A stretch of DNA of 40,895 nucleotides from Prevotella jejuni (GCF_900187995.1 NZ_FZNZ01000030.1:1-40895), one strand, 5' to 3'; shown: positions 25,639-35,262, counted from the first letter of the stretch. Numbers and translations: made by a program. Notes: generated by a model from the sequence alone, not told the origin.

Positions 25639-28600
25639 TTACTTAATCGTAATCTTTTGTGTACGGATAACATTGTTGTTCTGCATCTTAACGAGGTAAA
25701 CACCTGCTGGCAACTCATTTGTATTGAAAGACTTTGGATTAACCAAACTCTTTACAGTCTGACCGTCAGTAGAGAATACCCATGCACGTTCAACATTCTC
25801 GAATACTACCTTACCGCCAACAACAGTGAGCTGTGAAGCACCACCTACGTTAGCAGAGATGATGTTAGTAGAACCACCCTCGAGCAACTCTGGCTCGTCA
25901 GCAACACCCTTATCATGGGTGTCAGCCTTAGCACCACGAGCAGCATTAGAACCAGTGATAGTCACCTTGAAGTCGATAGCGAAGCCCTTATTGAACTTAC
26001 CAGTTGGTGTCAAACCACCCTGGAACCATGCGTCACAGAAGACAAGGCGGAGACGGCTCTGACCTGGCTTAGCATCTTCAGGAACCTTGAAGGTGTACTC
26101 ATTCAACTGCTGTACCTGTGCAGGAACGCCCTTGCGAACCTGACCAAAGAATACTACGCACTCACCCTCGTTAGGATTCTCAGAGAGATTCTCTGGGTTG
26201 AACTGCTTGTCGCCATTGAAGTCCATCCAAGCCTTACCCATACAATAGCGGAGGTCGTCATTGCTCTGGTCCTTAATCTGAGTTGCTTCGTAGCCCTGAA
26301 TCTTCACTTTCACAGTCGCACCCTGTGCCACTTCGAGCTCTTGACTCGTAGCATCCACATAGTTGGTCTCGTTACCTGCAGGACCCTCAGCAGTGTAGTC
26401 GATATTCTTAGAACCGCCCTCTGTCTGGAATTTCTTTACATAACGAATTCTCTTTGCTACGTCAGCACCAGCAGCAGCATTGTCGAGTTCAACTGTTCCG
26501 TAGCCCTCTTCCTGTGCCTCTGGGAGTTGAGACTGCTGAGCACGTGGCACAGCAATCCACTGTGTCTTTGAGTAAGTCTTAAGGTCAGTACTTACTGAGC
26601 GAACACCGATGAAAGGTTTGTCGTCAACACTTGTGAACTGGATGTTAGGAACGAGTGTAGCCCACTGTGATGTACGTCCTACCTCAGACACCTTACCATT
26701 CTCACCGTTCTTATAGAGAATCTCGAAGTGGTCGATATTTGCCTCATCGTTATAAACGGTTGGATTCTGTCCTGGGTCCTTATCAATTCCCCATACCGCC
26801 TTAACAGAAAGAGAATTCTTTGTTTCTTCCTTCACCTGAACGGTCAAATCCTTCACGTTAGCTGGTGTTGCTGTCACGTCGTCGTTGAGTTCGAGTTTAC
26901 CAACAAGTACATTATAGTCAGCATCTGAATCCTTCACACGCAGACCGATACGCTCAATCTTCTGACCAGCAGTAATATCATTCAACTCAACCTTCTTCTC
27001 TGTCCAGTTTGCGTTCTCGGTGTTACCCAAAGCATAAGCCTTCCAAGCACCATTCACACGTACGATGAGAGAAAGTTTTGAGTCGTTATTGCCTTCTTTG
27101 CCAGTCTTGATAGCTACCTTAGCAACTACCTTACCCTTAGAAGGAGTGAGGTTAGTCTTGAAGAGAACAACGTCTGTAGCAGTCGCATTGTTGACACCCT
27201 TCAAGCGAAGTGCTGCACCACCTGTGTAAGCATCCTCATTAGTGAATGAAGGCTGTACGTCTGTGCTGGCTACTTCAGTCTCTGGCTTAACAACCATCCA
27301 ACGATAAGTAGGAACGACATCTTGGCTACTCATGTTATACCATGAGCCTGCAGTCTTCTTACCCTTATAGTTATAGCGTTCGCCATTACCAGTGTTGAAG
27401 TGGGTAGCGAAAGGAAGGTTGCCAGAGATAGCTGTGCGCTCTGGAATCCAAGAAGCAAGACCAGCGAAGCTTGCCAATGGAGGATTACCTCCCTGTGCCT
27501 CAACCTCATTACCATAGTTCTTAATCTCTGGACGTGACAATGGGTTACGGTTACCACCAGAGAAAGCACGCTCAAGATACTCCTGATAGTTAGACATACG
27601 AGACATAGCGTCGCCACCAGTATTATAACTCCAGAAACGACTCTCTGCATGCTCACCCCATAAGCAGATACCACAACGGTTCGCATCAGTATTGTTAAGA
27701 CTGTTCCAACGTCTGTTCATGCTTACAATCCATACACCAGCGTATAGACCATCAGCTGAGCCCATAGTACGTTCTGCCTCTCTTACAGACTCACCTATAT
27801 TCCAACTGAAGTCGCTGCTGGCATAATTCAACATCACTTCGGAGATACGCTCATCGGGTTTCTGTCCCCACATGTAACTCGAATTATAAGGTGTCAGACT
27901 TTGGTTGGTAGTATAGTACATGATTTTGAAATCATTGAAACCTTCTTCCTTTGCTATCCTATAGAGTTCCTTGTGGAAAGCAATATTATTGGTTTCTCTA
28001 TACTTGTTAGTGCTTTCCCAGTTATAGTTGATACCATCGAAACCAAGGAAGCGCATACAGTTGATGATAGGATGCGTATAGCGGAAGCTACCATCGCTAT
28101 TACGAGTCATGATAAAGCTTGCCCAACTGTTAGCAGCTCCACCCGTTGTATGATCGAAGAACTTAATACCAGCGAAGATGCTTGTACCATTGCGGTGAGC
28201 AGCATCAGCCCATGAACCTGGTGCTTGGAAAAGTCCGTAGTTCCAGGCACCAAACAGGTTGGTATAGTTCCACATTGAGAAGTTATCGTTAGCAAATGTC
28301 TTTGAAGGATAGCCACCGAGGTTCTTTCCAGCACCACCAGGGATATTCATAAAGAGGTTACGATTCTCGTAAGTATCTTGGAGAAGACGGTCAGCACGTG
28401 ACTCAATAGCACGCTTTCTGACGTGTGAGCGGATAAACTCTACCTCGTCTTTGATGCCCCATGCAGTAAGGTCGGCATCAGTAGGATATTTCTTGCCGTT
28501 ATCAAGAAGTTCTGCAAAATGCTCAAGAAGGGTCTGATCGCCCAACTTTGACAGGTCGAACACCTGTGTTGAAGCTGTTGAAGAATATGTTTGTGCAGTC

Positions 28601-28668
28601 ACACCGACAGGAGCCATAGCCATCATAGCTGCGATGATCCATGCACTAAGAGTAGATTTTTTATTCAT
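25639..28668 (-). CDS. GH85-like endoglycosidase homologue 3, GEVED domain and T9SS tail
   Basis: A 1009-residue secreted protein, the most divergent of the three GH85 homologues and the one next to susD. A signal peptide (1-26, GVTAQ) leads into the barrel (about 60-450): NDNFSMWNYTNLFGAWNYG, AHRNGTSIFAG, then GINYNWEST with N216 and E218 as the Asn-x-Glu pair, and QDVVPTYRWM. The WYD-G motif of the other two is replaced by IMYYTTNQSLTP, so substrate choice probably differs. Instead of a laminin-G domain it has a GEVED-like domain (about 750-905; AWMDFNGDKQFNP, FAIDFKVTITG), and it ends in a T9SS sorting tail (about 943-1009; AWVFSTDGQTV ... PAGVYLVKMQ). Activity is plausible but less certain than for its neighbours. 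Confidence 0.75.
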   Translation of the reverse strand: MNKKSTLSAWIIAAMMAMAPVGVTAQTYSSTASTQVFDLSKLGDQTLLEHFAELLDNGKKYPTDADLTAWGIKDEVEFIRSHVRKRAIESRADRLLQDTYENRNLFMNIPGGAGKNLGGYPSKTFANDNFSMWNYTNLFGAWNYGLFQAPGSWADAAHRNGTSIFAGIKFFDHTTGGAANSWASFIMTRNSDGSFRYTHPIINCMRFLGFDGINYNWESTNKYRETNNIAFHKELYRIAKEEGFNDFKIMYYTTNQSLTPYNSSYMWGQKPDERISEVMLNYASSDFSWNIGESVREAERTMGSADGLYAGVWIVSMNRRWNSLNNTDANRCGICLWGEHAESRFWSYNTGGDAMSRMSNYQEYLERAFSGGNRNPLSRPEIKNYGNEVEAQGGNPPLASFAGLASWIPERTAISGNLPFATHFNTGNGERYNYKGKKTAGSWYNMSSQDVVPTYRWMVVKPETEVASTDVQPSFTNEDAYTGGAALRLKGVNNATATDVVLFKTNLTPSKGKVVAKVAIKTGKEGNNDSKLSLIVRVNGAWKAYALGNTENANWTEKKVELNDITAGQKIERIGLRVKDSDADYNVLVGKLELNDDVTATPANVKDLTVQVKEETKNSLSVKAVWGIDKDPGQNPTVYNDEANIDHFEILYKNGENGKVSEVGRTSQWATLVPNIQFTSVDDKPFIGVRSVSTDLKTYSKTQWIAVPRAQQSQLPEAQEEGYGTVELDNAAAGADVAKRIRYVKKFQTEGGSKNIDYTAEGPAGNETNYVDATSQELEVAQGATVKVKIQGYEATQIKDQSNDDLRYCMGKAWMDFNGDKQFNPENLSENPNEGECVVFFGQVRKGVPAQVQQLNEYTFKVPEDAKPGQSRLRLVFCDAWFQGGLTPTGKFNKGFAIDFKVTITGSNAARGAKADTHDKGVADEPELLEGGSTNIISANVGGASQLTVVGGKVVFENVERAWVFSTDGQTVKSLVNPKSFNTNELPAGVYLVKMQNNNVIRTQKITIK

Positions 28669-28704
28669 ATAATTTAGGTTTTGTAATTAGTACTTGATAG
28701 ATTT

Positions 28705-28745
28705 ATATCCCAGTAGAGTGACGTTTATACCACCCTACTGGGCTA
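28705..28745 (-). other. Hairpin between susD and GH85-3
   Basis: CCCAGTAG (from 28709) and CACCCTACTGGG (28731-28742) can pair, giving a stem with a loop of about 14 nt in the 99-bp junction. There is no clear T-run, so it may be a transcript-processing or attenuating hairpin rather than a full terminator. Confidence 0.5.
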
Positions 28746-28767
28746 TTGTTTCAATTCAGAGTTTCAT

Positions 28768-30600
28768 TTAGAAGTTTGAAGTGGTCTTATCCCAGAAGAG
28801 ACGAGTTGCCATCTTGTCTGGACCGCCCAATGCTGGGATACCTGTGTTGTCAACATCCTGCTTTGTTGCGATGTCGCTTGTGCCAGGGAATGGCAGACGA
28901 CGCATGATATCACCAGGAACTAAACTACCATCAGCCTCATCGATGTTCAATACTGGCAACATACGTGGGAAGCCTGTACGACGGAGGTCAACCCATGCCT
29001 CGAAGCCATTAGGATAAGTAGCGAGGTACTTCTGAGTGATAATCTTCTCGAGTTTTGTCTCTTGTGAGTCGCTGTCGTTCCACTTTACACCAACATGGAT
29101 TGGTGAAGCAGCGTCAGGTGTATCACCTGTTGGATCCTTATAAACATAAGCTACTGGGTTCTCCTGTGCCATGTAGGTGTCAATCCAAGAGTCATACCAG
29201 TTTACATTCTGCTGTCCGTTAGGACTCTCACCGTCCATTGACTTCATCTCAGGATCCTCACAGTTACCATGACGGATACCCTCCTCATAGAAGTGCTGAG
29301 CCGAACCACCCATGTTCCAACCACGGAGTGCACCCTCTGCACGGAGGAAACAAACCTCAGCATACTTCATCAAATAAAGTGGTGCAGAGTTGAAGTACTG
29401 CTCGTTCAGCTTACTGAATGCGATGTACTGGTTCTCATCATATCCCTGACCTTCACCTGGATGTGTACCGGTACGGATACCACAGATACGGCTGTCAGCA
29501 GGTGTTGTCTCGCCAGTCTTATTGTTCTTAATAACGTTGTCGTTCTTCTTGAAGAGATATTTCAACCAAGGGTGATTAAAGGTCTTCAATGTGATTTCCA
29601 TTGTTGCACTCATACGAGCATCACCCCAATTCTCAACGCCTGGCAATGGATGACTAAAGCCCATCACACCTGGACGGATTGAAACGCTCTGTGCCTCGTT
29701 CTCAATAACACCATCAGCAACAGCCTCTTCTGCCAATTTCTGTGCACGAACAGGGTCGCTCTTTACCATGTGCATAGCGATACGCAACTTCAATGAGTTG
29801 GCATAACGTGCCCATGCCTTCAACGTTCCGTCAGCAGCACCACCATCGGTCATGACAACGAAACGGTCAATAAACGCACTCTTAATCTTCTGCTTGTAGG
29901 CAGCTGGCTTCTGATCGAAGTAGTGGAAACAAGCAATGGCTGTGTCGAGGTTGGCAACAGCATCGTTGTAGACATCCTCAACCTTGTTATAGGTGTAAGG
30001 ACCTACCTGCAAGTTAGTCTTCAACTCACGGTAAGGCATTGGACCATAAACGTCAGCTACCTCAACAGCCTGCTGGTTGAAGAGGGTCAAATAAGCTGCC
30101 TTCAACTCAGGAACAGCATTTACCTTCTCATTATTCAAGATAGGTACAAGTGAGGTTTTCATCTCTGTGAATGAACCCCATGCACCACCATAGCACTTCT
30201 GGTCGATAGCATATGACGATGCCAAACGAATCTTTGAATACTGGAAGAAAGTATGAGGAATAACCGTGTACTCAGCATAGTTGTCAACACCGAGAGAATA
30301 CTGATACTGATAAGCATGTGCACCAGGGTTCTCACCGTTCTTACCACCACGCATAGAGAACTGTCCACCAACACCAGCATCGAGCAAGTCTTGCATTGCA
30401 TTGAGTGCCTCATCTGCTGCTGCAGCGTCTGTAGCCTGACGGAAAGGAATCTGATCCACGTCACCACGGCTTGTCACCTTCTCAACATTCTTGGTTGTTG
30501 AGTTGAACTCATCACCAGGGTTGTCATAGTCAAGACATGACTGTAGACCCAGTGTTGGCAATGCCATCGCCATGAGTACGATTATATGTTTACTTTTCAT
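28768..30600 (-). CDS. susD: SusD/RagB-family surface glycan-binding lipoprotein
   Basis: A 610-residue outer-membrane lipoprotein that captures oligosaccharides at the cell surface and passes them to its SusC partner. The signal ends in GLQSC, with C22 as lipidated cysteine. The helical SusD fold is indicated by segments such as AAYLTLFNQQAVEVADVYGPMPY (helical repeat region), the central ADGTLKAWARYANSLKLRIAMHM, and the C-terminal ITQKYLATYPNGFEAWVDLRRTGFPR, typical of this family. It lies 156 bp after susC on the same strand. Followed by three GH85 genes, it probably binds N-glycan-derived sugars; that specificity is inferred from context only. The symbol is used for the family, not for the starch system. 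Confidence 0.92.
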   Translation of the reverse strand: MKSKHIIVLMAMALPTLGLQSCLDYDNPGDEFNSTTKNVEKVTSRGDVDQIPFRQATDAAAADEALNAMQDLLDAGVGGQFSMRGGKNGENPGAHAYQYQYSLGVDNYAEYTVIPHTFFQYSKIRLASSYAIDQKCYGGAWGSFTEMKTSLVPILNNEKVNAVPELKAAYLTLFNQQAVEVADVYGPMPYRELKTNLQVGPYTYNKVEDVYNDAVANLDTAIACFHYFDQKPAAYKQKIKSAFIDRFVVMTDGGAADGTLKAWARYANSLKLRIAMHMVKSDPVRAQKLAEEAVADGVIENEAQSVSIRPGVMGFSHPLPGVENWGDARMSATMEITLKTFNHPWLKYLFKKNDNVIKNNKTGETTPADSRICGIRTGTHPGEGQGYDENQYIAFSKLNEQYFNSAPLYLMKYAEVCFLRAEGALRGWNMGGSAQHFYEEGIRHGNCEDPEMKSMDGESPNGQQNVNWYDSWIDTYMAQENPVAYVYKDPTGDTPDAASPIHVGVKWNDSDSQETKLEKIITQKYLATYPNGFEAWVDLRRTGFPRMLPVLNIDEADGSLVPGDIMRRLPFPGTSDIATKQDVDNTGIPALGGPDKMATRLFWDKTTSNF

Positions 30601-30756
30601 TGTTGTTTATCTTTTGAATATTATTGTATTGTTTAAGCTTATTCGGAGCTAAAGATGTGTAGTAACGGTTTTGTTACGTGGGGAGCAAGACGTCAAACAT
30701 TATATTTGTTTCTCACTCCCTTTCACGCTCTTCACTCCTTTCTCACTCCTTTTCTC

Positions 30757-33700
30757 TTAGAAGTTAGCCTTCAATGAGAAACCGAATGAACGTGAAGATG
30801 GCATATTGAAGCTCTCAAATGCGCCGAGACCATTCTGTGTAGACAGAGATACGTCTGGGTCTGTTGGTGCATCCTTATAGATGAAGAACAGGTTACGAGC
30901 GATGAATGAGAGGGTCAAGTTACGATTCATACCAAAGAGGTCACGGAAGGTGTAACCCAATGAAAGCTCACGAAGACGGAAGTTTGTTCCGTTGTAGAGA
31001 TAGGTTGATGGGTTGCTTGATGCGCCCAATGCCTGATAATATGACTGGATAGGAACGATGCGACCGCTACCATCATTGAGTTCCATACCTGGTACGTTAC
31101 CATAGTTGGTTGCAACGATGTTGTTACGCTCTGCGCTGAGACGAGCTGCCTCTGTACGCTCTGAAGCACCGATATAGTCAAGATATGACTCTGTCAATGA
31201 GAGTACCTTACCACCGATACGACCGTTGATGAGGAATGAAAGCTGGAACTCCTTATAGTTAAAGGTATTGGTCCAACCCATCTGCCACTTAGAGTTCATG
31301 TTACCGAGGAAGCGATCGTTTGAACCTGTCTTGTCGAATGTAGGCTCACCCTTAGCTGTCAAGACAATCTGACCATTTGCATCGCGCATGAAGTCGCCTG
31401 CATAGATGTCACCAATAGCACCACCCTTCTGGTAGATTACCTTTGCCTCACCTACAGTCTGCTGATACTTACGTGATGTTCCGTCCTTATCATAACCTGT
31501 CTCAAGAATCTTGTTGTCGTTGAATGAGAGGTTATAAGATGTACGCCAACGGAGGTCCTTACCGAACTTGAAGTCGTAGCCAACAGTTGTCTCGAAACCA
31601 GTGTTACGTACCTTTGCAGAGTTCAGCAACTCGGTGTTACCACCCAATGAGCCAAGCTCCATGTAGAGGTGACGAACGATGGTGTTATAGAAGGTGAAGT
31701 CGAAGCTCAAACGATTGTTCAAGAACAATGACTCGATACCTGTCTCGAATGAACCTGTCTCCTCTGGTACTGGTGAGAAGTCGAGCAACTTGTTACCTGA
31801 CAATGCACCTGTCTGGAGGTTACGGCTCATCGCACCGTATGCCTTATTAGGGATAGAGTTACCTACTGATGAGTAAGAAACACGATATTTCAAGAAGTTA
31901 AACCAGTCTGGCAACTTCACCAACTGACTTACGATAGCATTGGCACCAACACCGAAGTAACCGTAGTTATCGGTATCTATCTTACCCAGCTGCTTGAAGT
32001 AACGGAATGGACGATACCAATCGCGACGATAAGAAGCATCGAAGTAAACGGTCTCTTTCCAACCTAACTGTGCTGTGAAGAGGTATGAGCGGTCCCAGTT
32101 TGAACTCTTTGAAGTACTTGTTACGCCATAGCCACCTGCGCTGGTCTCGAAGTAGTTAACCATTGTTGGGAGCTTACGCATAAGACGATCGTAGTAAGTT
32201 GCAACGGCATCTGTACCCTTCGTCTCGCCCTTGATGGTATGACCTACATAACCTGCTGTTGCTGATACTGAGTAGTCACCGAAGGTCTTGTTATATGACA
32301 AGAGGTAGTCGGTATAGAACTCTGTTGTCTTCTCGTCTGAATCCCAAAGACGACCGTAGTCTTCCATTGATGCAGGGAGGAAGGTAGTTGCATAGCGAGT
32401 TGCATGGTTCTTGAAACGAATCTGGCTGTAGTTGACACGTGCCTGGAAAGTCAAACCATCATAGATGTCAACATTTGCTTGCAAGGTACCGAAGAGGCGG
32501 CTCTCCTTCTGCTGACTGTTACCCATGTTGATCAGCCAGTATGGGTTGTTGTTAGGATGAGAGAGGTATGCCCACTCCTGCTGTGGACCAGTCAGAGTTG
32601 TGCGCTGACCAGCTGCCCAAGCAAAGTTTGAACCATTGAGTTTGTAATATGAACCTGGATTTGACAACCACTTACCCTCATCGTTCATGTAATGGTCACG
32701 ATAGTAATCCATGTCGATGTTCTGAGGTGAGGTATAGAGATGGTAGAGAGGGTTACCTACCGTACCACCACCAGGACGATTCTTTGTCTTTGACTCAGTA
32801 TAGTTCATCGATGCATCAATGTGCAAACGCTTGAAGAAGTTATAAGTCTGACGGAAGCTAATAGAGTTACGGTTGTATGAGTTGTTACGCATCATACCTA
32901 TTGCATGGCTATTTGCCACTGACACATAGGTACGTGCTATCTCTGTACCACCAGAAAGTGAGATTGAGTTATTTGTTGTAACACCCGTACGGAAGAAGTT
33001 GTCTACATCGTTACCTGCATGGTTGCGGAGATAGACATTATGACGACGTGCCATGATTGGATTGCCACTTGCGTCTGTACCAATCTGCTCCTCTGGATAA
33101 CCTACCCAACGCTCGTCTAATGGAGTGCGTACTACGAGGTCGTTGTCTGCACGGTCTGCGAGCTTACCGCCCCAGTTGTTCAATGACAATGCACCTGTTG
33201 TCTGGTCATAAGCTGCACCATAAGTCTTCTGAATCTTTGGTGTCAACAATGGAGAATCGAAAGTGATGTTTGAGGTTACGTTAATATCAACCTTACCCTC
33301 ACGACCACGTTTGGTGGTAATCATCACAACACCATTGGCAGCACGTGAACCGTAAAGCGCAGCAGCGTTAGCACCCTTGAGGACATTGATTGACTCGATA
33401 TCGTCTGGGTTGATCAATGACAATGGGTCAGAACCCTCAGAAGTTCCTGTTGAACCGAAACCCTCTGCGCCCATACCCTGCTGACCACGAATACCATTAC
33501 TCATTGGTACACCGTCAACAACGATGAGTGGAGAACTGTTACCGAGGATAGAACGGTTACCACGAAGAACAATTTTTGAAGCACCACCAGCACCACCAGC
33601 ACTTGGCGTAATAGTGATACCAGCTACCTTACCTTCGAGTGAGTTAGCAGCGTTAGGATCCTGCACCTTCATGAGGTCCTCTGCCTTCACCTGCTGTGTT

Positions 33701-34134
33701 GCATAGGTGAGAGACTTTTCCTTACGCATAATACCCATGGCGGTAACAACAACCTCGTTCATGGTGTTTGCCTCTTCCTTCAATGTCACGTCGATCGTAC
33801 CCTTACCACCAACAGGGATGGTCTGTGCAGCATAACCGATGTAAGAGAAGACGAGCTTCGCGTTTGCAGTGGTATTGAGGGTATAGTTACCATCAATATC
33901 CGTTACTGTGCCATTAGTGGTACCCTCAACAAGGATAGTAGCACCAATGAGCGGTTCGCCGGTTGAGTCAACGACACGACCGGTCACTTTGTGATTACCA
34001 TTCTGCTGTACTGCCTGTACTGCAGTGCTGGTGTTTGTACCTGCGTAGACACCTGTTGGTGCCAATGCTAATGATAGAGCAAAGGCAGCCGAGAAGTACA
34101 GATGCTTCTGCTTTGATTCTTTAAAGATTCTCAT
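30757..34134 (-). CDS. susC: SusC/RagA-family TonB-linked outer-membrane transporter
   Basis: An 1125-residue outer-membrane transporter that imports oligosaccharides bound by SusD, driven by TonB. It has a signal peptide (about 1-31, GVYAG), a carboxypeptidase-D regulatory-like domain (about 47-125; VTGRVVDSTGEPLIGATILV), a TonB-box-like MNEVVVTAMG, the SusC-specific plug (about 140-275; SSPLIVVDGVPM, INVLKGANAAALYGSRAANGVVMITTKRG), then the beta-barrel ending SFGFSLKANF. Length is normal for a SusC. It is the first gene of the PUL, preceded by a long AT-rich leader without a recognisable TAnnTTTG promoter. No dedicated regulator (hybrid two-component system, SusR or sigma/anti-sigma pair) lies next to it. 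Confidence 0.94.
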   Translation of the reverse strand: MRIFKESKQKHLYFSAAFALSLALAPTGVYAGTNTSTAVQAVQQNGNHKVTGRVVDSTGEPLIGATILVEGTTNGTVTDIDGNYTLNTTANAKLVFSYIGYAAQTIPVGGKGTIDVTLKEEANTMNEVVVTAMGIMRKEKSLTYATQQVKAEDLMKVQDPNAANSLEGKVAGITITPSAGGAGGASKIVLRGNRSILGNSSPLIVVDGVPMSNGIRGQQGMGAEGFGSTGTSEGSDPLSLINPDDIESINVLKGANAAALYGSRAANGVVMITTKRGREGKVDINVTSNITFDSPLLTPKIQKTYGAAYDQTTGALSLNNWGGKLADRADNDLVVRTPLDERWVGYPEEQIGTDASGNPIMARRHNVYLRNHAGNDVDNFFRTGVTTNNSISLSGGTEIARTYVSVANSHAIGMMRNNSYNRNSISFRQTYNFFKRLHIDASMNYTESKTKNRPGGGTVGNPLYHLYTSPQNIDMDYYRDHYMNDEGKWLSNPGSYYKLNGSNFAWAAGQRTTLTGPQQEWAYLSHPNNNPYWLINMGNSQQKESRLFGTLQANVDIYDGLTFQARVNYSQIRFKNHATRYATTFLPASMEDYGRLWDSDEKTTEFYTDYLLSYNKTFGDYSVSATAGYVGHTIKGETKGTDAVATYYDRLMRKLPTMVNYFETSAGGYGVTSTSKSSNWDRSYLFTAQLGWKETVYFDASYRRDWYRPFRYFKQLGKIDTDNYGYFGVGANAIVSQLVKLPDWFNFLKYRVSYSSVGNSIPNKAYGAMSRNLQTGALSGNKLLDFSPVPEETGSFETGIESLFLNNRLSFDFTFYNTIVRHLYMELGSLGGNTELLNSAKVRNTGFETTVGYDFKFGKDLRWRTSYNLSFNDNKILETGYDKDGTSRKYQQTVGEAKVIYQKGGAIGDIYAGDFMRDANGQIVLTAKGEPTFDKTGSNDRFLGNMNSKWQMGWTNTFNYKEFQLSFLINGRIGGKVLSLTESYLDYIGASERTEAARLSAERNNIVATNYGNVPGMELNDGSGRIVPIQSYYQALGASSNPSTYLYNGTNFRLRELSLGYTFRDLFGMNRNLTLSFIARNLFFIYKDAPTDPDVSLSTQNGLGAFESFNMPSSRSFGFSLKANF

Positions 34135-34650
34135 CAGGTTTAGGTTTTAAACTTTTATTTATTACTTTCCTAACTTTTTCTTGTTAATTGGGTCGATGTC
34201 AGTAGTCTGCTGCTGTCTCGTCCTTCTTTCTCTTAGAAGTCCTCAACGGCTTACTCCGCTACATCAGAAATCCTTGTTCGCTTGCTCCTATCTTATGTAA
34301 GAGGTCCTTGTGTGCTTACTCCTGTTAAACCTTTCCTTCGCTTTCGAATGAGTAGTACTCTTTACTTACTCCTTCTCTCTATTTGAAGTTTTCATCTGCT
34401 CACCCCCTATATATAATAAGGTGTAACCAATTTAGGTTTTCTTGTTCACTTCTTTTAGCTTTCTCCGAGCGATAACTGCCTAACTCACAGGGCCTACCTC
34501 CTTCGTCCTCACCTTCGCAAAGCCCTTATAAGCAGTCTATTATACCTCCCCTCAGTACTCGAACTATTAGATTGGTCTAATGACACCTATCTTTCAAACA
34601 ACTTAAATACTTATAATACTTACATAAAATTTAATATTTAACATATATAA
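34135..34650 (-). promoter_or_regulatory. Long untranslated region upstream of susC
   Basis: About 500 bp without coding potential precede susC. Close to the ATG lies AAAACCTAAACCTG (minus strand), the leader motif shared with the GH85 genes. Further up, a degenerate GGAGTAAGCACACAAGGACC-like unit (minus strand) recurs about four times at 31-50 bp spacing (plus-strand TTACTCC/TTGCTCC at 34251, 34282, 34316 and 34366). No TAnnTTTG element was found, so the promoter may be of another class or require an activator. Confidence 0.4.
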
Positions 34651-34654
34651 ACAT

Positions 34655-34865
34655 AGAGTGAACGGGTAGACAAGTAGACAAGTTGCTTGTATCAAAGACA
34701 AAGTAACATAGTAAGTGGACGAGTGAACAAGTAGACGAGTGAACAAGTTGCTTGCGAAAAAGACAGAGTAACAAGGTAAGTGGAGGAGTGAACGAGTTGC
34801 TTGTAATAAAGAAGAAATTTGTTCTCATGTTACCATGTCTACTTCACAAGCAACTCGTTCACTTG
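34655..34865. repeat. 'GAGTGAACAAGTAGAC' array
   Basis: Degenerate 10-11-bp units (GAGTGAACAAGTAGACGAGT) alternate with CAAGTTGCTTG (34680, 34745 and 34794 region) and GACAGAGTAACA. The latter recalls the 3915-4090 minisatellite and the former the array after luxS, so the intergenic arrays seem to share building blocks. No gene is present. Confidence 0.65.
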
Positions 34866-34955
34866 TCTACCTGAAAAGAAATTCGAAAACAGAATTTACA
34901 TTTTGACTCTCACTAAGGGGGGGCAGATTAAGCTAAGTGGCTTTCTAAGATCTCA

Positions 34956-35262
34956 GCTGACTTAGTCATTTTTTCCATCAGTGACTAAGTTAAGTGACTA
35001 AGATAATACACTTATATACTTCTGATTCCTACTATTGGGTTTATCAGGTATTGTCATCTCAAGAAATCCACCTTTTATCAATGGGTCAATATAGCGACTT
35101 TTAGCATTGTTACGATGTTTTAGTCCCAAATGGGTTATAATTTCAGTAAGACTTTTAGGCTGTTGACACAAGGCAATAATCTCATTCATTACTTCTGCCG
35201 ACTTAGTCACAGACTTAGTCACTTTTTCTCCATCAGTGACTAAGTTAAGTGACAAAGATGGC
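34956..35262. repeat. Direct repeats flanking the winged-helix segment of the AlbA_2 gene
   Basis: The sequence GACTTAGTCA, T-rich, TCCATCAGTGACTAAGTTAA, GTGAC occurs at about 34959-35003 (just past and overlapping the stop codon) and at about 35209-35262 inside the gene. Each copy also contains an inverted pair, CTTAGTCA / TGACTAAG, that can form a hairpin; the outer copy may act as a terminator. In the inner copy the motif encodes LVTDGEKVTKSVTKSAE. The outer copy encodes a shifted remnant of the same peptide. Confidence 0.7.
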
